From the NCBI GenBank assembly GCA_003142255.1, contig PLLO01000012.1, positions 1 through 64,000 of the forward strand: DNA of 64,000 bases, in the 5' to 3' direction. Made by a program: the position numbers and the translations under genes. The notes below the pieces were generated by a model, which searched no databases, had not been told where the DNA came from, and was given only the letters and a program-made list of their open reading frames with translations. Of the stretch, positions 15,395-25,800 are shown piece by piece; the stretch's first letter is position 1, and every line of letters begins with the position of its first letter. The DNA is from Bacteroidales bacterium (lineage in GTDB: Bacteria; Bacteroidota; Bacteroidia; Bacteroidales; VadinHA17).

Positions 15395-16369
15395 TTATTC
15401 GGGACGGCCTGTTTTCAATTTAGCATAAAAAGACCAGGATAATCCCAGGCTTGCATAAGGTCCGTTCCATTTAACACTTACCAGGTCTTTATTTGAAGGA
15501 TAATTAACATAGAATGTTGACCACCCGGTTGAACTGGTGCTGCTTTTATGCGACTCTTCGATTTTCATGAACCGCTGGCCAACCCGAAAGCTTGCCTGTA
15601 CTCTTCTTGAAATTATCCAGTCAGCTCCGATAGCAAGATGAAGTCCTGCTCCAAAATCTGCTGAATTATCATATTTTTCATTGGCAAGTTTCAGGTATCC
15701 GCTCATAAAAGCTATATCGAAGCCCGGTTCAAAAATAGCTATAAGGTTTTTCTTATGATTTAAAGTATGACCGTAAAATAATATGATATTGTAATAAAAC
15801 GATCTTAAACTTATTTCATTTGATCCATCATCGTTTGTTGAATAAATTGCATCCTTCGGGATAAAAATCAGCTGCAGCTCATCACCTATAATGTTTCTTC
15901 CTGCCTGACCTATTACAAAGGAAGTCTTCAGATCTAAAGAGTAATAAACAGGCTTCCATTTTATTTCGGGGGTATTGGTCCCGTTCCAGTTTTGCCAGAA
16001 CAGCAAAAGGTTATCAGATCCATTCCTGTTGGAGTAACTTCCGCTGATACCGAAACTTATTTTCCATACTCCCATCTTGCCTGCCATTTCCAACGGAGTT
16101 TGTGGTTTATTAATGATACCGTTTTCAACAGGAACAGTATAGTCTGCAATTATACCGTCATTATAATGAATGCTTTTGATATCACTGACAAACACTGAAT
16201 AAATTCCTGCCGGCTCAGGCTGCCCGAATTTCTTGTACTTTATTTCCATATTATCTTTCGAGACAATTGTCGCAGGAATTACTTCACCGTTTTTTACAAA
16301 AATTGTATCCTGAGCTGATGCTATTCCGGAGAATAACAGGAGCAATAAAATAAATAACCGGGATTTCAT
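15395..16369 (-). CDS. Predicted outer-membrane protein with the same N-terminal module
   Basis: The 324-aa product begins with a signal peptide (MKSRLFILLLLLFSGIASAQ), then carries the module TIFVKNGEVIPATIVSKDN, IKYKKFGQPEPAGIYSVFVS, DIKSIHYNDG, parallel to the convergent gene at 14636. The remaining ~230 residues are Gly/aromatic-rich alternating strands (GVWKISFGISGSYS, FIGQAGRNIIGDELQLIFI-like blocks, NGPYASLGLSWSFY) that look like an outer-membrane barrel of 8-10 strands ending in an aromatic strand. It is divergent from the CHAT gene at 16435 with only 65 bp between them, so the two promoters are packed together. No named family was recognised. Confidence 0.7.
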   Translation of the reverse strand: MKSRLFILLLLLFSGIASAQDTIFVKNGEVIPATIVSKDNMEIKYKKFGQPEPAGIYSVFVSDIKSIHYNDGIIADYTVPVENGIINKPQTPLEMAGKMGVWKISFGISGSYSNRNGSDNLLLFWQNWNGTNTPEIKWKPVYYSLDLKTSFVIGQAGRNIIGDELQLIFIPKDAIYSTNDDGSNEISLRSFYYNIILFYGHTLNHKKNLIAIFEPGFDIAFMSGYLKLANEKYDNSADFGAGLHLAIGADWIISRRVQASFRVGQRFMKIEESHKSSTSSTGWSTFYVNYPSNKDLVSVKWNGPYASLGLSWSFYAKLKTGRPE

Positions 16370-16434
16370 ATTTGGCTTATGTTTAAATAAATCAATAATA
16401 CGTAAAATCTAAGTAAAGCATTTTCGTTATTTTT

Positions 16435-19400
16435 ATGAAATTATTAATCCCGATTTTTGTGAAAAGAATTCAAGCCTTCCTTTTTTTCTCTATAATAGCC
16501 TGGTCTGCCTGTACTTCTCAACCATGGATAAAAGCAGATAATCTAAGGATGAAATATATGCTTAATGGCAGGTATGATTCTGCTTTGTATTATACCGATG
16601 AGGCAGCAGCATTAATGAGGGGCATTACAGGGGAGAATAACCTCCAGTATGCAGGTATGCTGTATAATCTATCTGTTTCTCATTTTTACCTCGGGAATTT
16701 TAAGAAGGCAAAATATTACATCTTAAAAGAGGTCACGCTGAGAGAATCGCTGAAGACAAATGATGATCCGGGATATATCACTTCCCTTGAAAATGCCTCG
16801 ATAATCTGCCGGAGATCAGGCGACTACGAAGAAGCTTTAACACAGGTCAAAAAAGCTGAGAAAAAGTCCTTAAAAGTGTATGGCGCTCACAGTCCGGCTT
16901 ATGCAAAAACAGTTTCCTGTTACGCAGGTGTTTGTTACGATATGGGCTGTTCTGTAAACGATATGGTATATCTTAAACAGGGAGAGGAATATCTTAAAAA
17001 GGCAGAAAGTATTTATTTAAGCAATGGTGAGAAGTCGAAGAGTGCAATTATAATAAATAAGTCTGACCAGGCTGCTTACCATAATGATATAGGTAATTTA
17101 CCAATGGCAGAATCCATGCTTCAGGAAGTAGTTTCTTCCTGTGAAAATGAATATGGTCCATCAAGCACCAATTATGCTTCAGCTTTGAATAATCTTGCAG
17201 TTCTTTACTATAATATCGGAGATTATAAACTTGCCGAGAAGTTTTTTGTCGAAGCTGTCGATATTTATACGAAAAGCCCGGAAGCGAAGAGCATACAAAC
17301 AGGTATATGCATTAACAATTTAGGTGCATTATATCACGATATGGGAAATTACAGTATTGCAGCCAGGCTTGTTGCTGACGCACAAAAAATACTCGAGAAT
17401 GATGCTCAGCAGAATAATCCTGCTTTTGCAGTGGTGTTGAATAATCTTGCATCGGTTTACCTGTCAGAAGAATACTATGCAAACCAGGAGAATAAAAGCC
17501 GGGAACGATTACTTAATTCCGGGAAGATATTATTAAAGGCCGATTCTGTTTTCAAAATTAATTGCCAGATGCCTCATCCTTATGGCTTTGCGATTATGAA
17601 TAATCTTGCCCTATGGTATAATTTTACAGGTAATAAAAAGAAGTCTGTTCAGATGTTTTACGACCTGACATCCCAGTCTAATATCTCTTTCAGGATCCTT
17701 GCCATGATGAATAAGATGGGAATATCAGGAGAAATACCCATAACCGGAGAACAGCAAACCCATCCTGCCCTCGAACCGTTGATTATCCCGATAAAGATCA
17801 ACTTAGTCGATCAGGTTATGGCCTCAAATGCCGATTTTAACAGCAATGGGGCTAGTGATGGCATAACAAGAAAAATGGTGGAATGGATTTTAGGTAAAGC
17901 AACCAATCTGAAAAAAGCGGTTGGACCATACCATCCGGCGTATGCTGAAGTATTAAAATCGTTAATTGTATCGTATGCATCCAATGACGATGTTGCAGCT
18001 GAAGAAGAACTTACTCTTGAATACATAAATGTCATAAATCACAAAACTTTACGGGATTTTTCCTTCCTGTCAGAGAGTGAGAAAGAATTGTATTATCAGA
18101 CCAGGTTGCCCGATATGGATTCTTTTATAGCTTATACTTTGACAAGAAAAAGAAAGAATCCGGGTATCACGCGTTATGCTTATAACAATATACTGCTTAA
18201 CAAAGGATTGATGCTCAAGTCGAGCACAGCTATGCGGTTGGCGATTCTTAGCAGCAACGATCCTGTTTTATTGAAAGAATATGATGAGTGGATTGCCCTG
18301 CAGAAGGAAATATCCGCTCTTTATTCCACGCCTGTCGATATGCGCACTAAAGATCTGTCTGCTCTGGAAAAGAAGGCAAATGATCTCGAAAAATCACTTG
18401 TGGTCAGTTCACAGGATTTCAGCGATTACAGGAAAGGCATTCAAATAACATGGGAGGATGTCAGGAACAGCCTGAAGCCGGATGAGGCAGCAATAGAGTT
18501 CACCGACTTTAAGAAGAGAGAAAAGGATGGCGGCGATGCAGTAATATATTGTGCATTGATAGTACGGTCCAATTCAGAATATCCTGAAATGGTTAAGCTT
18601 TTTACTGAAAGCCAGCTGGAAGATATTATTGGCAAAAATGGAGGGAATGATGTCAGCTATATCAATGATATCTACGGAACGGCAAATAAGCAGGATGACA
18701 GGCTTTATAATCTTATCTGGAAGCCAATTGAAGAATATCTGAGTGGTGCAAAAAATGTATATATTTCACCTTCCGGGCTGCTTTTTAAAATTTCCTTCCC
18801 TGCAATAAGCAACGGGAAAGACGTTTATTTATGCGATAAATATCAGATACAGGTCAAAGAGAGTACCGGGAATAGTGCCGTATCAAGCCTGTCTTCCGTG
18901 AATAATAATCTGTCAGCCATGGTTTTTGGTGGTATTCAATATGGACAGAATAACTCGGGATCACAGGTTTGGGGTTACCTCAAAGGCACAAAAGATGAAG
19001 GAGATGCAGTCAATAGTATCCTTGGGAAAGGACATATTAATGTCAGCTATCTTACAGACAATAGCGCAACTGAAACATACTTTAAACAAAATGCCCAGAA
19101 ATATAACATTTTGCATATTGCAACTCATGGGTTCTTTTTTGCTGATCCAAATGAAGTAAGGTTTGAAGAAAAAAAACAGGATGTTGAATACGATAAGATA
19201 ACTTTTCGCGGAGCAACAAGAGGTTTCGGGGTAAACAGTTTTGTTAATAATGAAAATCCATTAATGCGGTCGGGAATTGTGCTTGCAGGAGCTAACGATG
19301 TATGGGTCAAAACCGAGAAAGGAGAAACCGATGACGGAGTACTGACGGCACAGGAAGTCACACAAATCGATATGCGTAAAAACAACCTGGTAGTCTTATC

Positions 19401-19662
19401 AGCTTGCGAAACAGGTCTGGGTGATATTAAAGGGAGCGAAGGCGTTTACGGATTGCAGCGGGCCCTCAAAATGGCAGGTGTAAAATTTATTATAATGAGT
19501 CTCTGGGAGATCCCCGATAAGGAAACAGTTGAGTTCATGGGAATGTTTTATAATAATTTGTTACAGGTAAAGGACATACGTGAAGCCTTCCTGGATACAC
19601 AAAAAGATATGAGGGCAAAATATGATCCGTTTTACTGGGGCGCATTCGTTTTAATGGAATAA
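16435..19662 (+). CDS. Exported TPR-CHAT (caspase-like) lipoprotein 2
   Basis: This 1075-aa paralogue of the protein at 3164 has a hydrophobic N-terminus ending WSAC with Cys26, a credible lipobox, so it is probably an envelope lipoprotein. Irregular TPR repeats occupy ~30-400 (for example NNLAVLYYNIGDYKLAEKFF and NNLGALYHDMGNYSIAARL). A conserved linker (SFLSESEKELYYQT) leads to the CHAT domain. The predicted catalytic residues His898 (HIATHGFFFADP) and Cys991 (LSACETGLGD) are both present. The gene opens a + strand array: it ends 75 bp before a T9SS type B cargo gene, and six more genes follow closely. No cas, gRAMP or other CHAT-linked immunity gene is present. The substrate is unknown. 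Confidence 0.9.
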   Translation: MKLLIPIFVKRIQAFLFFSIIAWSACTSQPWIKADNLRMKYMLNGRYDSALYYTDEAAALMRGITGENNLQYAGMLYNLSVSHFYLGNFKKAKYYILKEVTLRESLKTNDDPGYITSLENASIICRRSGDYEEALTQVKKAEKKSLKVYGAHSPAYAKTVSCYAGVCYDMGCSVNDMVYLKQGEEYLKKAESIYLSNGEKSKSAIIINKSDQAAYHNDIGNLPMAESMLQEVVSSCENEYGPSSTNYASALNNLAVLYYNIGDYKLAEKFFVEAVDIYTKSPEAKSIQTGICINNLGALYHDMGNYSIAARLVADAQKILENDAQQNNPAFAVVLNNLASVYLSEEYYANQENKSRERLLNSGKILLKADSVFKINCQMPHPYGFAIMNNLALWYNFTGNKKKSVQMFYDLTSQSNISFRILAMMNKMGISGEIPITGEQQTHPALEPLIIPIKINLVDQVMASNADFNSNGASDGITRKMVEWILGKATNLKKAVGPYHPAYAEVLKSLIVSYASNDDVAAEEELTLEYINVINHKTLRDFSFLSESEKELYYQTRLPDMDSFIAYTLTRKRKNPGITRYAYNNILLNKGLMLKSSTAMRLAILSSNDPVLLKEYDEWIALQKEISALYSTPVDMRTKDLSALEKKANDLEKSLVVSSQDFSDYRKGIQITWEDVRNSLKPDEAAIEFTDFKKREKDGGDAVIYCALIVRSNSEYPEMVKLFTESQLEDIIGKNGGNDVSYINDIYGTANKQDDRLYNLIWKPIEEYLSGAKNVYISPSGLLFKISFPAISNGKDVYLCDKYQIQVKESTGNSAVSSLSSVNNNLSAMVFGGIQYGQNNSGSQVWGYLKGTKDEGDAVNSILGKGHINVSYLTDNSATETYFKQNAQKYNILHIATHGFFFADPNEVRFEEKKQDVEYDKITFRGATRGFGVNSFVNNENPLMRSGIVLAGANDVWVKTEKGETDDGVLTAQEVTQIDMRKNNLVVLSACETGLGDIKGSEGVYGLQRALKMAGVKFIIMSLWEIPDKETVEFMGMFYNNLLQVKDIREAFLDTQKDMRAKYDPFYWGAFVLME

Positions 19663-19737
19663 AGTTGAATTTTAATTAAAGTCCAGCCATTTTTCATATT
19701 TTTATTGGGTATAACCTGGTTATAACGGCCACGTGAA

Positions 19738-21885
19738 ATGAAAATTTGTAAAACCTTGCTCTTCTTCTGTCTTGTCTGCCTATGGACGGAAAATTCGCTG
19801 TATGCACAGACTCCGTATTGCAAAAATCTGGGTTTTGAGCTTGGCAATTTTAATAACTGGACAGGGTATACCTGGAGGTTTAGCGAAGCTGCAGATGCAA
19901 TGTGGATAAATACTAATCCGGCGCCAGGCTTTGTTTCAAGAAGACACACCATTATGTCCGATACTTCTGCATATGATGCAAATACAGGATATGCTTTAAG
20001 AAAAATACCCAAAGGTTATAAGTATTCTGCACGGCTGGGCGATGAGCTCATAAGCTCCGATAGAAGTCCCAGATGCTGGAATCAAAGCCTGAGATATACA
20101 ATGACCGTTGATTCGGGCAATGCTCTCCTGATCCTTAAATTTGCCCTGGTGTTGCAATATGCCGTCACTCACACTGAAATTAATGAACCCCGCTTCAAGC
20201 TTACGCTGTACGACAGCAATGGCAATGTTCTTCCGGATTGCTCTAATTACGAGGTATATGCATCAAATAAATATGTAAAGGGTTTTAAGACATACATACC
20301 TTCAGGTTCGAATGTCCCTGTTCAATGGAGAGACTGGACCACGGTAGGGGCAAACCTCCTGAAATATATAGGACAAACTATTACCGTTGAGTTTATGGCA
20401 GCAGATTGCAGGGAACATTTCCATTTTGGTTATGCTTATTTTTTAGCTGAATGCCATCCAATGTATATTACGACAAAATTCTGTGAAAACGATACTTCAG
20501 CAGTTCTTACCGCACCCGACGGGTTTGAAAAATACGAATGGAAGAATAGCAGCGGCACTCTGGTTGACACTGTCCGGATCATTGACCTGAAGGTCCCTGA
20601 CCAGAAAACATCTTATACCTGTACATTAACTTCAGCCACAGGATGCCATGTTACTCTTCAGACAAAGGTTGTCAAGTATATCCCTAAATCTGATTTTAGG
20701 TCATTTATGCTTGACTGTAATTCCAATACAGTTCAGTTTATCAATCTCTCCACGAAGACAAATGGCACTTTATTGTACAACTGGATATTTGATGATGGGA
20801 ATACCGCAGCCCTTAAGAACCCTCCATATACCTTTAGTTCTTCGGGTATGCATACAGTGACTCTTATTGTCAGCAATCCGCCATCTACATGCATGGACAC
20901 GCTGACTAGGGAAGTTGAATCCTTTTCGCCCCCGCTGGTCGGTATCAATGGCGATTCCACCTACTGTCACGGACTAAGTACCACTCTTAAAGCTTATGGT
21001 GCATACGATTATACATGGAGCAATGGTTCGAAAACGGCGACCCAGAAAATATCGGCTCCAGGAGGAATTTACTGGTTGCTTGGGAGGTCAAGCACAGGAT
21101 GTATATCTGATACCATATATAAAACAATCTTTGAGGACCCGTACTGGCCCTTTTTAACGAAGGGCGATACTACAATTTGCGGAAATGTGAGCGTTGTGCT
21201 TTCTGCGTCAGGAGCTGTAAAATACAGGTGGAACAGGAAAGTTCTCCTGGCATCGTCAGGGGGCGATAGTTATTTGTGGACTAAAGCAACCACTGATGAT
21301 TCGATTGTTGCATCATCGCCCGGAACCTACCTCGTTACAGGTACAAATACACGCGGTTGCGAAAAGTCTGTAACTTTCAATGTAACAGGGTACACCCTTC
21401 CGGCAGTTGGTTTTTCTCTCTCTCCTGATGCCCTTGACAGGAACCATAAGACACTTACCGTTACTTCTCCCGGAGAGACTAATGTACAGTATGTCTGGAA
21501 AATGGGGGATGGCTCCTCTGAAACAGGTCAATCAATTCAGCATGAATACGATTTTTCTGATACAACATTGTCTTACCTGATTAAACTTAAGGCTTTATCC
21601 TCACACGGCTGTATAGACAGCTCTTCAAAATACATTGATGTGGTGCCTTTCATTCCTAACGTTTTCTCTCCAAACGGGGATGGAATGAATGATGTATTTA
21701 TGACCGGATTTGATCTTAAGATAGTTGACAGGAACGGGCTGCAAATTTATAAAGGCAGTAACGGATGGGACGGGAGGCAGAACGGACGGCCTGCTGATCC
21801 GGACACGTACTTCTACCTGGTTTATTACAAGGACAGCGAACAAAAGATGCATACCAGGAAGGGTTATGTTACCTTAATAAGATGA
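19738..21885 (+). CDS. PKD-domain surface protein with T9SS type B sorting domain
   Basis: A 715-aa secreted protein. It has a signal peptide (MKICKTLLFFCLVCLWTENSLYAQ) and an N-terminal ~230-residue jelly-roll-like domain starting PYCKNLGFELGNFNNWTG. Ig/PKD-like repeats follow (YNWIFDDGNTAALKNPPYTF, YVWKMGDGSSETGQSIQHEY). The C-terminal domain of ~85 residues begins FIPNVFSPNGDGMNDVF and ends RKGYVTLIR. The NVFSPNGDGxND start is the hallmark of the CHU_C/type B sorting domain that sends proteins through the type IX secretion system to the cell surface. A PorP/SprF gene follows 4 bp after the stop. In flavobacteria, such partners are needed for secretion and attachment of type B cargo. Confidence 0.9.
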   Translation: MKICKTLLFFCLVCLWTENSLYAQTPYCKNLGFELGNFNNWTGYTWRFSEAADAMWINTNPAPGFVSRRHTIMSDTSAYDANTGYALRKIPKGYKYSARLGDELISSDRSPRCWNQSLRYTMTVDSGNALLILKFALVLQYAVTHTEINEPRFKLTLYDSNGNVLPDCSNYEVYASNKYVKGFKTYIPSGSNVPVQWRDWTTVGANLLKYIGQTITVEFMAADCREHFHFGYAYFLAECHPMYITTKFCENDTSAVLTAPDGFEKYEWKNSSGTLVDTVRIIDLKVPDQKTSYTCTLTSATGCHVTLQTKVVKYIPKSDFRSFMLDCNSNTVQFINLSTKTNGTLLYNWIFDDGNTAALKNPPYTFSSSGMHTVTLIVSNPPSTCMDTLTREVESFSPPLVGINGDSTYCHGLSTTLKAYGAYDYTWSNGSKTATQKISAPGGIYWLLGRSSTGCISDTIYKTIFEDPYWPFLTKGDTTICGNVSVVLSASGAVKYRWNRKVLLASSGGDSYLWTKATTDDSIVASSPGTYLVTGTNTRGCEKSVTFNVTGYTLPAVGFSLSPDALDRNHKTLTVTSPGETNVQYVWKMGDGSSETGQSIQHEYDFSDTTLSYLIKLKALSSHGCIDSSSKYIDVVPFIPNVFSPNGDGMNDVFMTGFDLKIVDRNGLQIYKGSNGWDGRQNGRPADPDTYFYLVYYKDSEQKMHTRKGYVTLIR

Positions 21886-21889
21886 AGAG

Positions 21890-22861
21890 ATGGGAATGAG
21901 GCGATATGCATATTTATTGACAACTATCTGTCTGATGTCGGGCATAGAGGCAATGGCGCAGACAGATATAAGCCTTTCCACTCACTGGAATAACAGGGCC
22001 AATTACAATCCGGCTTTTATTGCACGGACCGATTACCTGTATCTGTTTTGCAACACACGCCATCAATGGGTGGGCATCAATGGAGCTCCTGTAGTATTGA
22101 ATGTCCAGGTATCAGAATATTTTGATGCCATCCATTCAGCATTCGGATTGTCATTTGTGGATGACAAGATAGGAGCTACACAATCCTTCAATCCGATGCT
22201 GACATATGCATTCCGCATTGCGAAGAAAGACAAATGGGCTTTATCATTGGGGCTTTCGGGAGGCATGTTTATACGCACACTGGATGCTTCTAAGCTTGAG
22301 GCTGAAACTGCCGGCGATCCTTCACTCTATAATTATTATAATAAAATTAACCAGCCCGATGTGAACGTGGGATTTGAATTTCAAAACGCTCACTTCATTG
22401 CCGGCATCTCCTCAACTCACCTGATGTCGATCAGCAAATCCGATACCCTTTTCCTCAATACTAATCATCGTTACGCCTATGCTATTTATAGGAACGATAA
22501 TCCATTGATGTTTTCATATAGTTTTGGAATGCAGGTAGTTAACAGGTATAATCTTACTGTGGTTGAAGGGAATGTCTTCATCCGAATAAAACGCCCGGCA
22601 AAAATGATTACCGGCCCACTTAATAAGGGACCGCAGGAAATTCTCGATATCGGGTTGACATGCCGGACTTCGCGTGAGATGACATTGCTTTGCGGAGTAA
22701 TGATCTCACCATATTTCAGGATTGGGTATGCCTATGATCAAAGCCTCCTTTCGAAATACAGCAGATACGGAACCCATGAAGTTATGCTCGAATACCGCAT
22801 ACCTGCCAAATCGGCGTCCACTAAAGTACGGTGCGGTAGCAAAGAATTTTGGTATCGTTAA
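21890..22861 (+). CDS. PorP/SprF family outer-membrane protein 1
   Basis: The 323-aa product has a signal peptide (through GIEAMAQTD). It then shows the family's opening motif STHWNNRANYNPAFIARTDY, close to the usual YNPAxAG pattern, and continues as beta-barrel strands (FGLSFVDDKIGATQSFNPMLTYAF, WALSLGLSGGMF, ISPYFRIGYAYDQSL, HEVMLEYRI). PorP/SprF proteins are outer-membrane barrels that act with a particular type B T9SS cargo. The gene sits between two such cargo genes and follows the first by 4 bp, so it is probably its partner. Its end lies next to the start of the second cargo gene. Confidence 0.88.
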   Translation: MGMRRYAYLLTTICLMSGIEAMAQTDISLSTHWNNRANYNPAFIARTDYLYLFCNTRHQWVGINGAPVVLNVQVSEYFDAIHSAFGLSFVDDKIGATQSFNPMLTYAFRIAKKDKWALSLGLSGGMFIRTLDASKLEAETAGDPSLYNYYNKINQPDVNVGFEFQNAHFIAGISSTHLMSISKSDTLFLNTNHRYAYAIYRNDNPLMFSYSFGMQVVNRYNLTVVEGNVFIRIKRPAKMITGPLNKGPQEILDIGLTCRTSREMTLLCGVMISPYFRIGYAYDQSLLSKYSRYGTHEVMLEYRIPAKSASTKVRCGSKEFWYR

Positions 22862-22881
22862 ATACAATCCTGATGACTTCA

Positions 22882-25800
22882 ATGATAAAGCACGGATTAA
22901 AATATTGTCTGGTCATATTGATTTCACAGGTAATTATTACTTCAACCTATGGCATTACGGCCAGATTCAGCTATTCTCAACTAAGCAAATGTGCACCAGC
23001 AATAGTAAAATTTAATAATAACTCCACTCATGGAGCTGGAATTACTTACATCTGGAATTTCGATCTTGGTGCAGTTGTTACCGCAACTGACGACTCGGTA
23101 AAAGAACAATTATATTCAGAAGCCGGGCAATATAAAGTAACGCTCAAGGTTACTGATGGAGTTAATTGGGACAGCACCAGCACAACAATTACAGTTTTTG
23201 GTGGTCCATCTGCAAATTTCAGTGCCGACAAAGCGTATGGATGTCCCCCTTTGGTGGTTAATTACACTAGCACATCTACATCCGGTGAATCAGACATTAT
23301 TAATACTTCGTGGGATTTCAGAAACGGGGATTATGCCGATGGTAAATCAGTTCAATATACCTATAATACAACCGGTACTTATGACGTAATTCTTAAAGTC
23401 ACTGATAAGAACGGCTGCTACAGCATTTATGAATCTGATAAATTTATTACTGTTGCCGATAAGCCAAATGTCAACTTTTCCACCTCCGACACCTTCTTCT
23501 GCTCACCGCCGGTGAATGTATCCTTTACCAATTTAACAACAGGGTCTTCCATGATGAGCTATAAATGGGATTTTGGCAACGGGAAGACTTCTACCGATTT
23601 AAGCAACTCATCCATTTACACTTCAGCCGGCAGCTACAATGTTAAATTAACGGCAACAGATCAGTTTGGCTGTACGGATTCACTGACTAAGCAGTCATAT
23701 ATCACAATCGGTTATGCAAAAGGAACATTATCTGTTTACGATGCTAAGAATAATATAGTCAGTACATCCTATCTTTGTGACGGGACCTACAAATTTGTTT
23801 GTTCCACTGCCAATCTGCCTGATTATACCTGGATCATCACCGATAATAATATAACTTCAACTTTCCCGGGAAGAAATTCAATAATATACAAGGTGGCAGG
23901 CTCGGGCAAAATCGACGTTAAATTGATTTATGGCAAAAATTCATATTGCACCGACAGTGTTTCTGCCTCCTTTGCCAAAAGCTACATTAAGGCAGCATTC
24001 ACGCTGAAAGATAATTTGTTCTGCGCAGTGCCATCTCAAGTCGACCTGGTAAATGCTTCGCTAAATGCCGACAAGTTTAACTGGTATCTGTCAGGCAAGC
24101 TGATTTCGAATGAAAAGGTCACTTCTTATATGATTACACGGAAAGACCTTCCGGCTGAAACTTACGAACAGCTTTACAATCATGAAATTAACAAAATCAG
24201 CCTGCCTTTCAAGCTGGTGGCCTCCAACGGCGGTGTTTGCTATGACTCTGTTACAAACGTGGTTACCATAGCATTGCCCGTTGCCCGGTTTGTGCCTGAT
24301 AAAGTCTCAGGATGCGTTCCTTTGCAGGTAAGCTTTTCCGACAGCAGCAAATCGGTATCCGGGATTGATGCCTTCACTTATAAATTCGGGAAAGATTCAA
24401 TCACCGCATTAACCAATTCACCGGTAAAGTACACTTTTACCAGGCCCGGGGTGTACGATATCTCAGAAATTATTAAAAGCGGCAAATGCTATGATACTTC
24501 TGAGATTGTAAGGGTTGTTGCAGGCGATAAACTGGTACCTGATTTTACCGTCATGCCGGAGGAAGTATGCAATGGGGGAACTATTCATCTTACCGGGGAT
24601 GCCGGCAACAATTCAGTGGTAAATATGTGGCGGTTTAAATCGAATAATCTTTTTGACCTTAATTTTACATCCAGGCCTGATACTGACATTACTGTATATA
24701 CTGACACTGCAGGATATAAGAATATAAGTCTTCAGACCGACTATAACGGATGTCTTTCCGATACCACAAAGCACAACATCCTGAAAATTAAAGGACCAGT
24801 CGGCAATTTCACCGGATCTTTCAGTTGCGATACTCCGCTGGTCTATCATTTTAAAAACGGTATTACACCTGCCTCATCACTAACATGGAATATTGATACT
24901 GCAATTATATATAATATTGATTCCCTGAGATATCTCTTTCCGGCAAGCGGGGATTATTCAACAAAGCTTACTGTATCTGATATTTCCTCGGGCTGTACGC
25001 TGACCCGGACAAAACTCATTCAGGCTCGCAGCGCGAAGTCTGCTTTTACCGTCAGCGATACCATACTCTGTGCCGGCGATACTGTGCATCTGAATGCTTC
25101 ATCATCCATTGATTATATCAAAACCTGTTATAATGAAGGTTTCTTGTGGTATTTTGGAGACGATTCTCCACCAAGAAGAACCTTCCTGAAAACTTATGAT
25201 CATATTTACACTTCAAAGGGGAATGACACGATAAAGCTGGTTGTCACGGCAGATAACGGATGTAAGGAAACTTCTAAAAAGCTGGTTCATATATTCAGAC
25301 CTGAAGGAAGCTTTACAACCGATAAAAAATCCGGCTGTATTCCGGACCTGTCTGTAAATTTCAAAAATACATCCACAGATACAACCATTGTAAACTGGAT
25401 CTGGAATTTTGGAGACAAAACTTCTGACAGCACAAACAGCCTGGCTATAGCGCACACTTATACGAGTAATAAAAAGCAGACATATTATCCTAACCTCACT
25501 GTATATGATGCTTATAAATGTTCAAGCAATTATGCTATCCCGACTTCGCTGACAGATGCAAATTGTGATTTTCAGGCAAACGACAATGCCATTTGCGCCG
25601 GAGAGACTGTCGCTTTTACTCCTGCAGACTCAAGCCTGACAAATATGTACTGGGACTTTGGAGATGGAACAACATCGGCCACTACAAATAAGCATACATA
25701 TGCCAGCACCGGGATGTACACCGTTTCGCTGACAGCATTGAAAGACGGCTGCAGCGGCAAGGTCACAAAATCAAATTATATCAGTGTCGAAAAGGCAGAT

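Noticed and set aside
16435-19662. A type III-E CRISPR (Craspase-like) assignment for the CHAT protein
   Set aside because: There is no gRAMP/Cas7-11, no repeat array and no partner gene nearby, and both CHAT proteins carry export signals.
22849-22881. TTG start for the large PKD cargo protein
   Set aside because: It overlaps the PorP/SprF gene and adds residues before a clean signal peptide that starts at the ATG at 22882 (or 22873).
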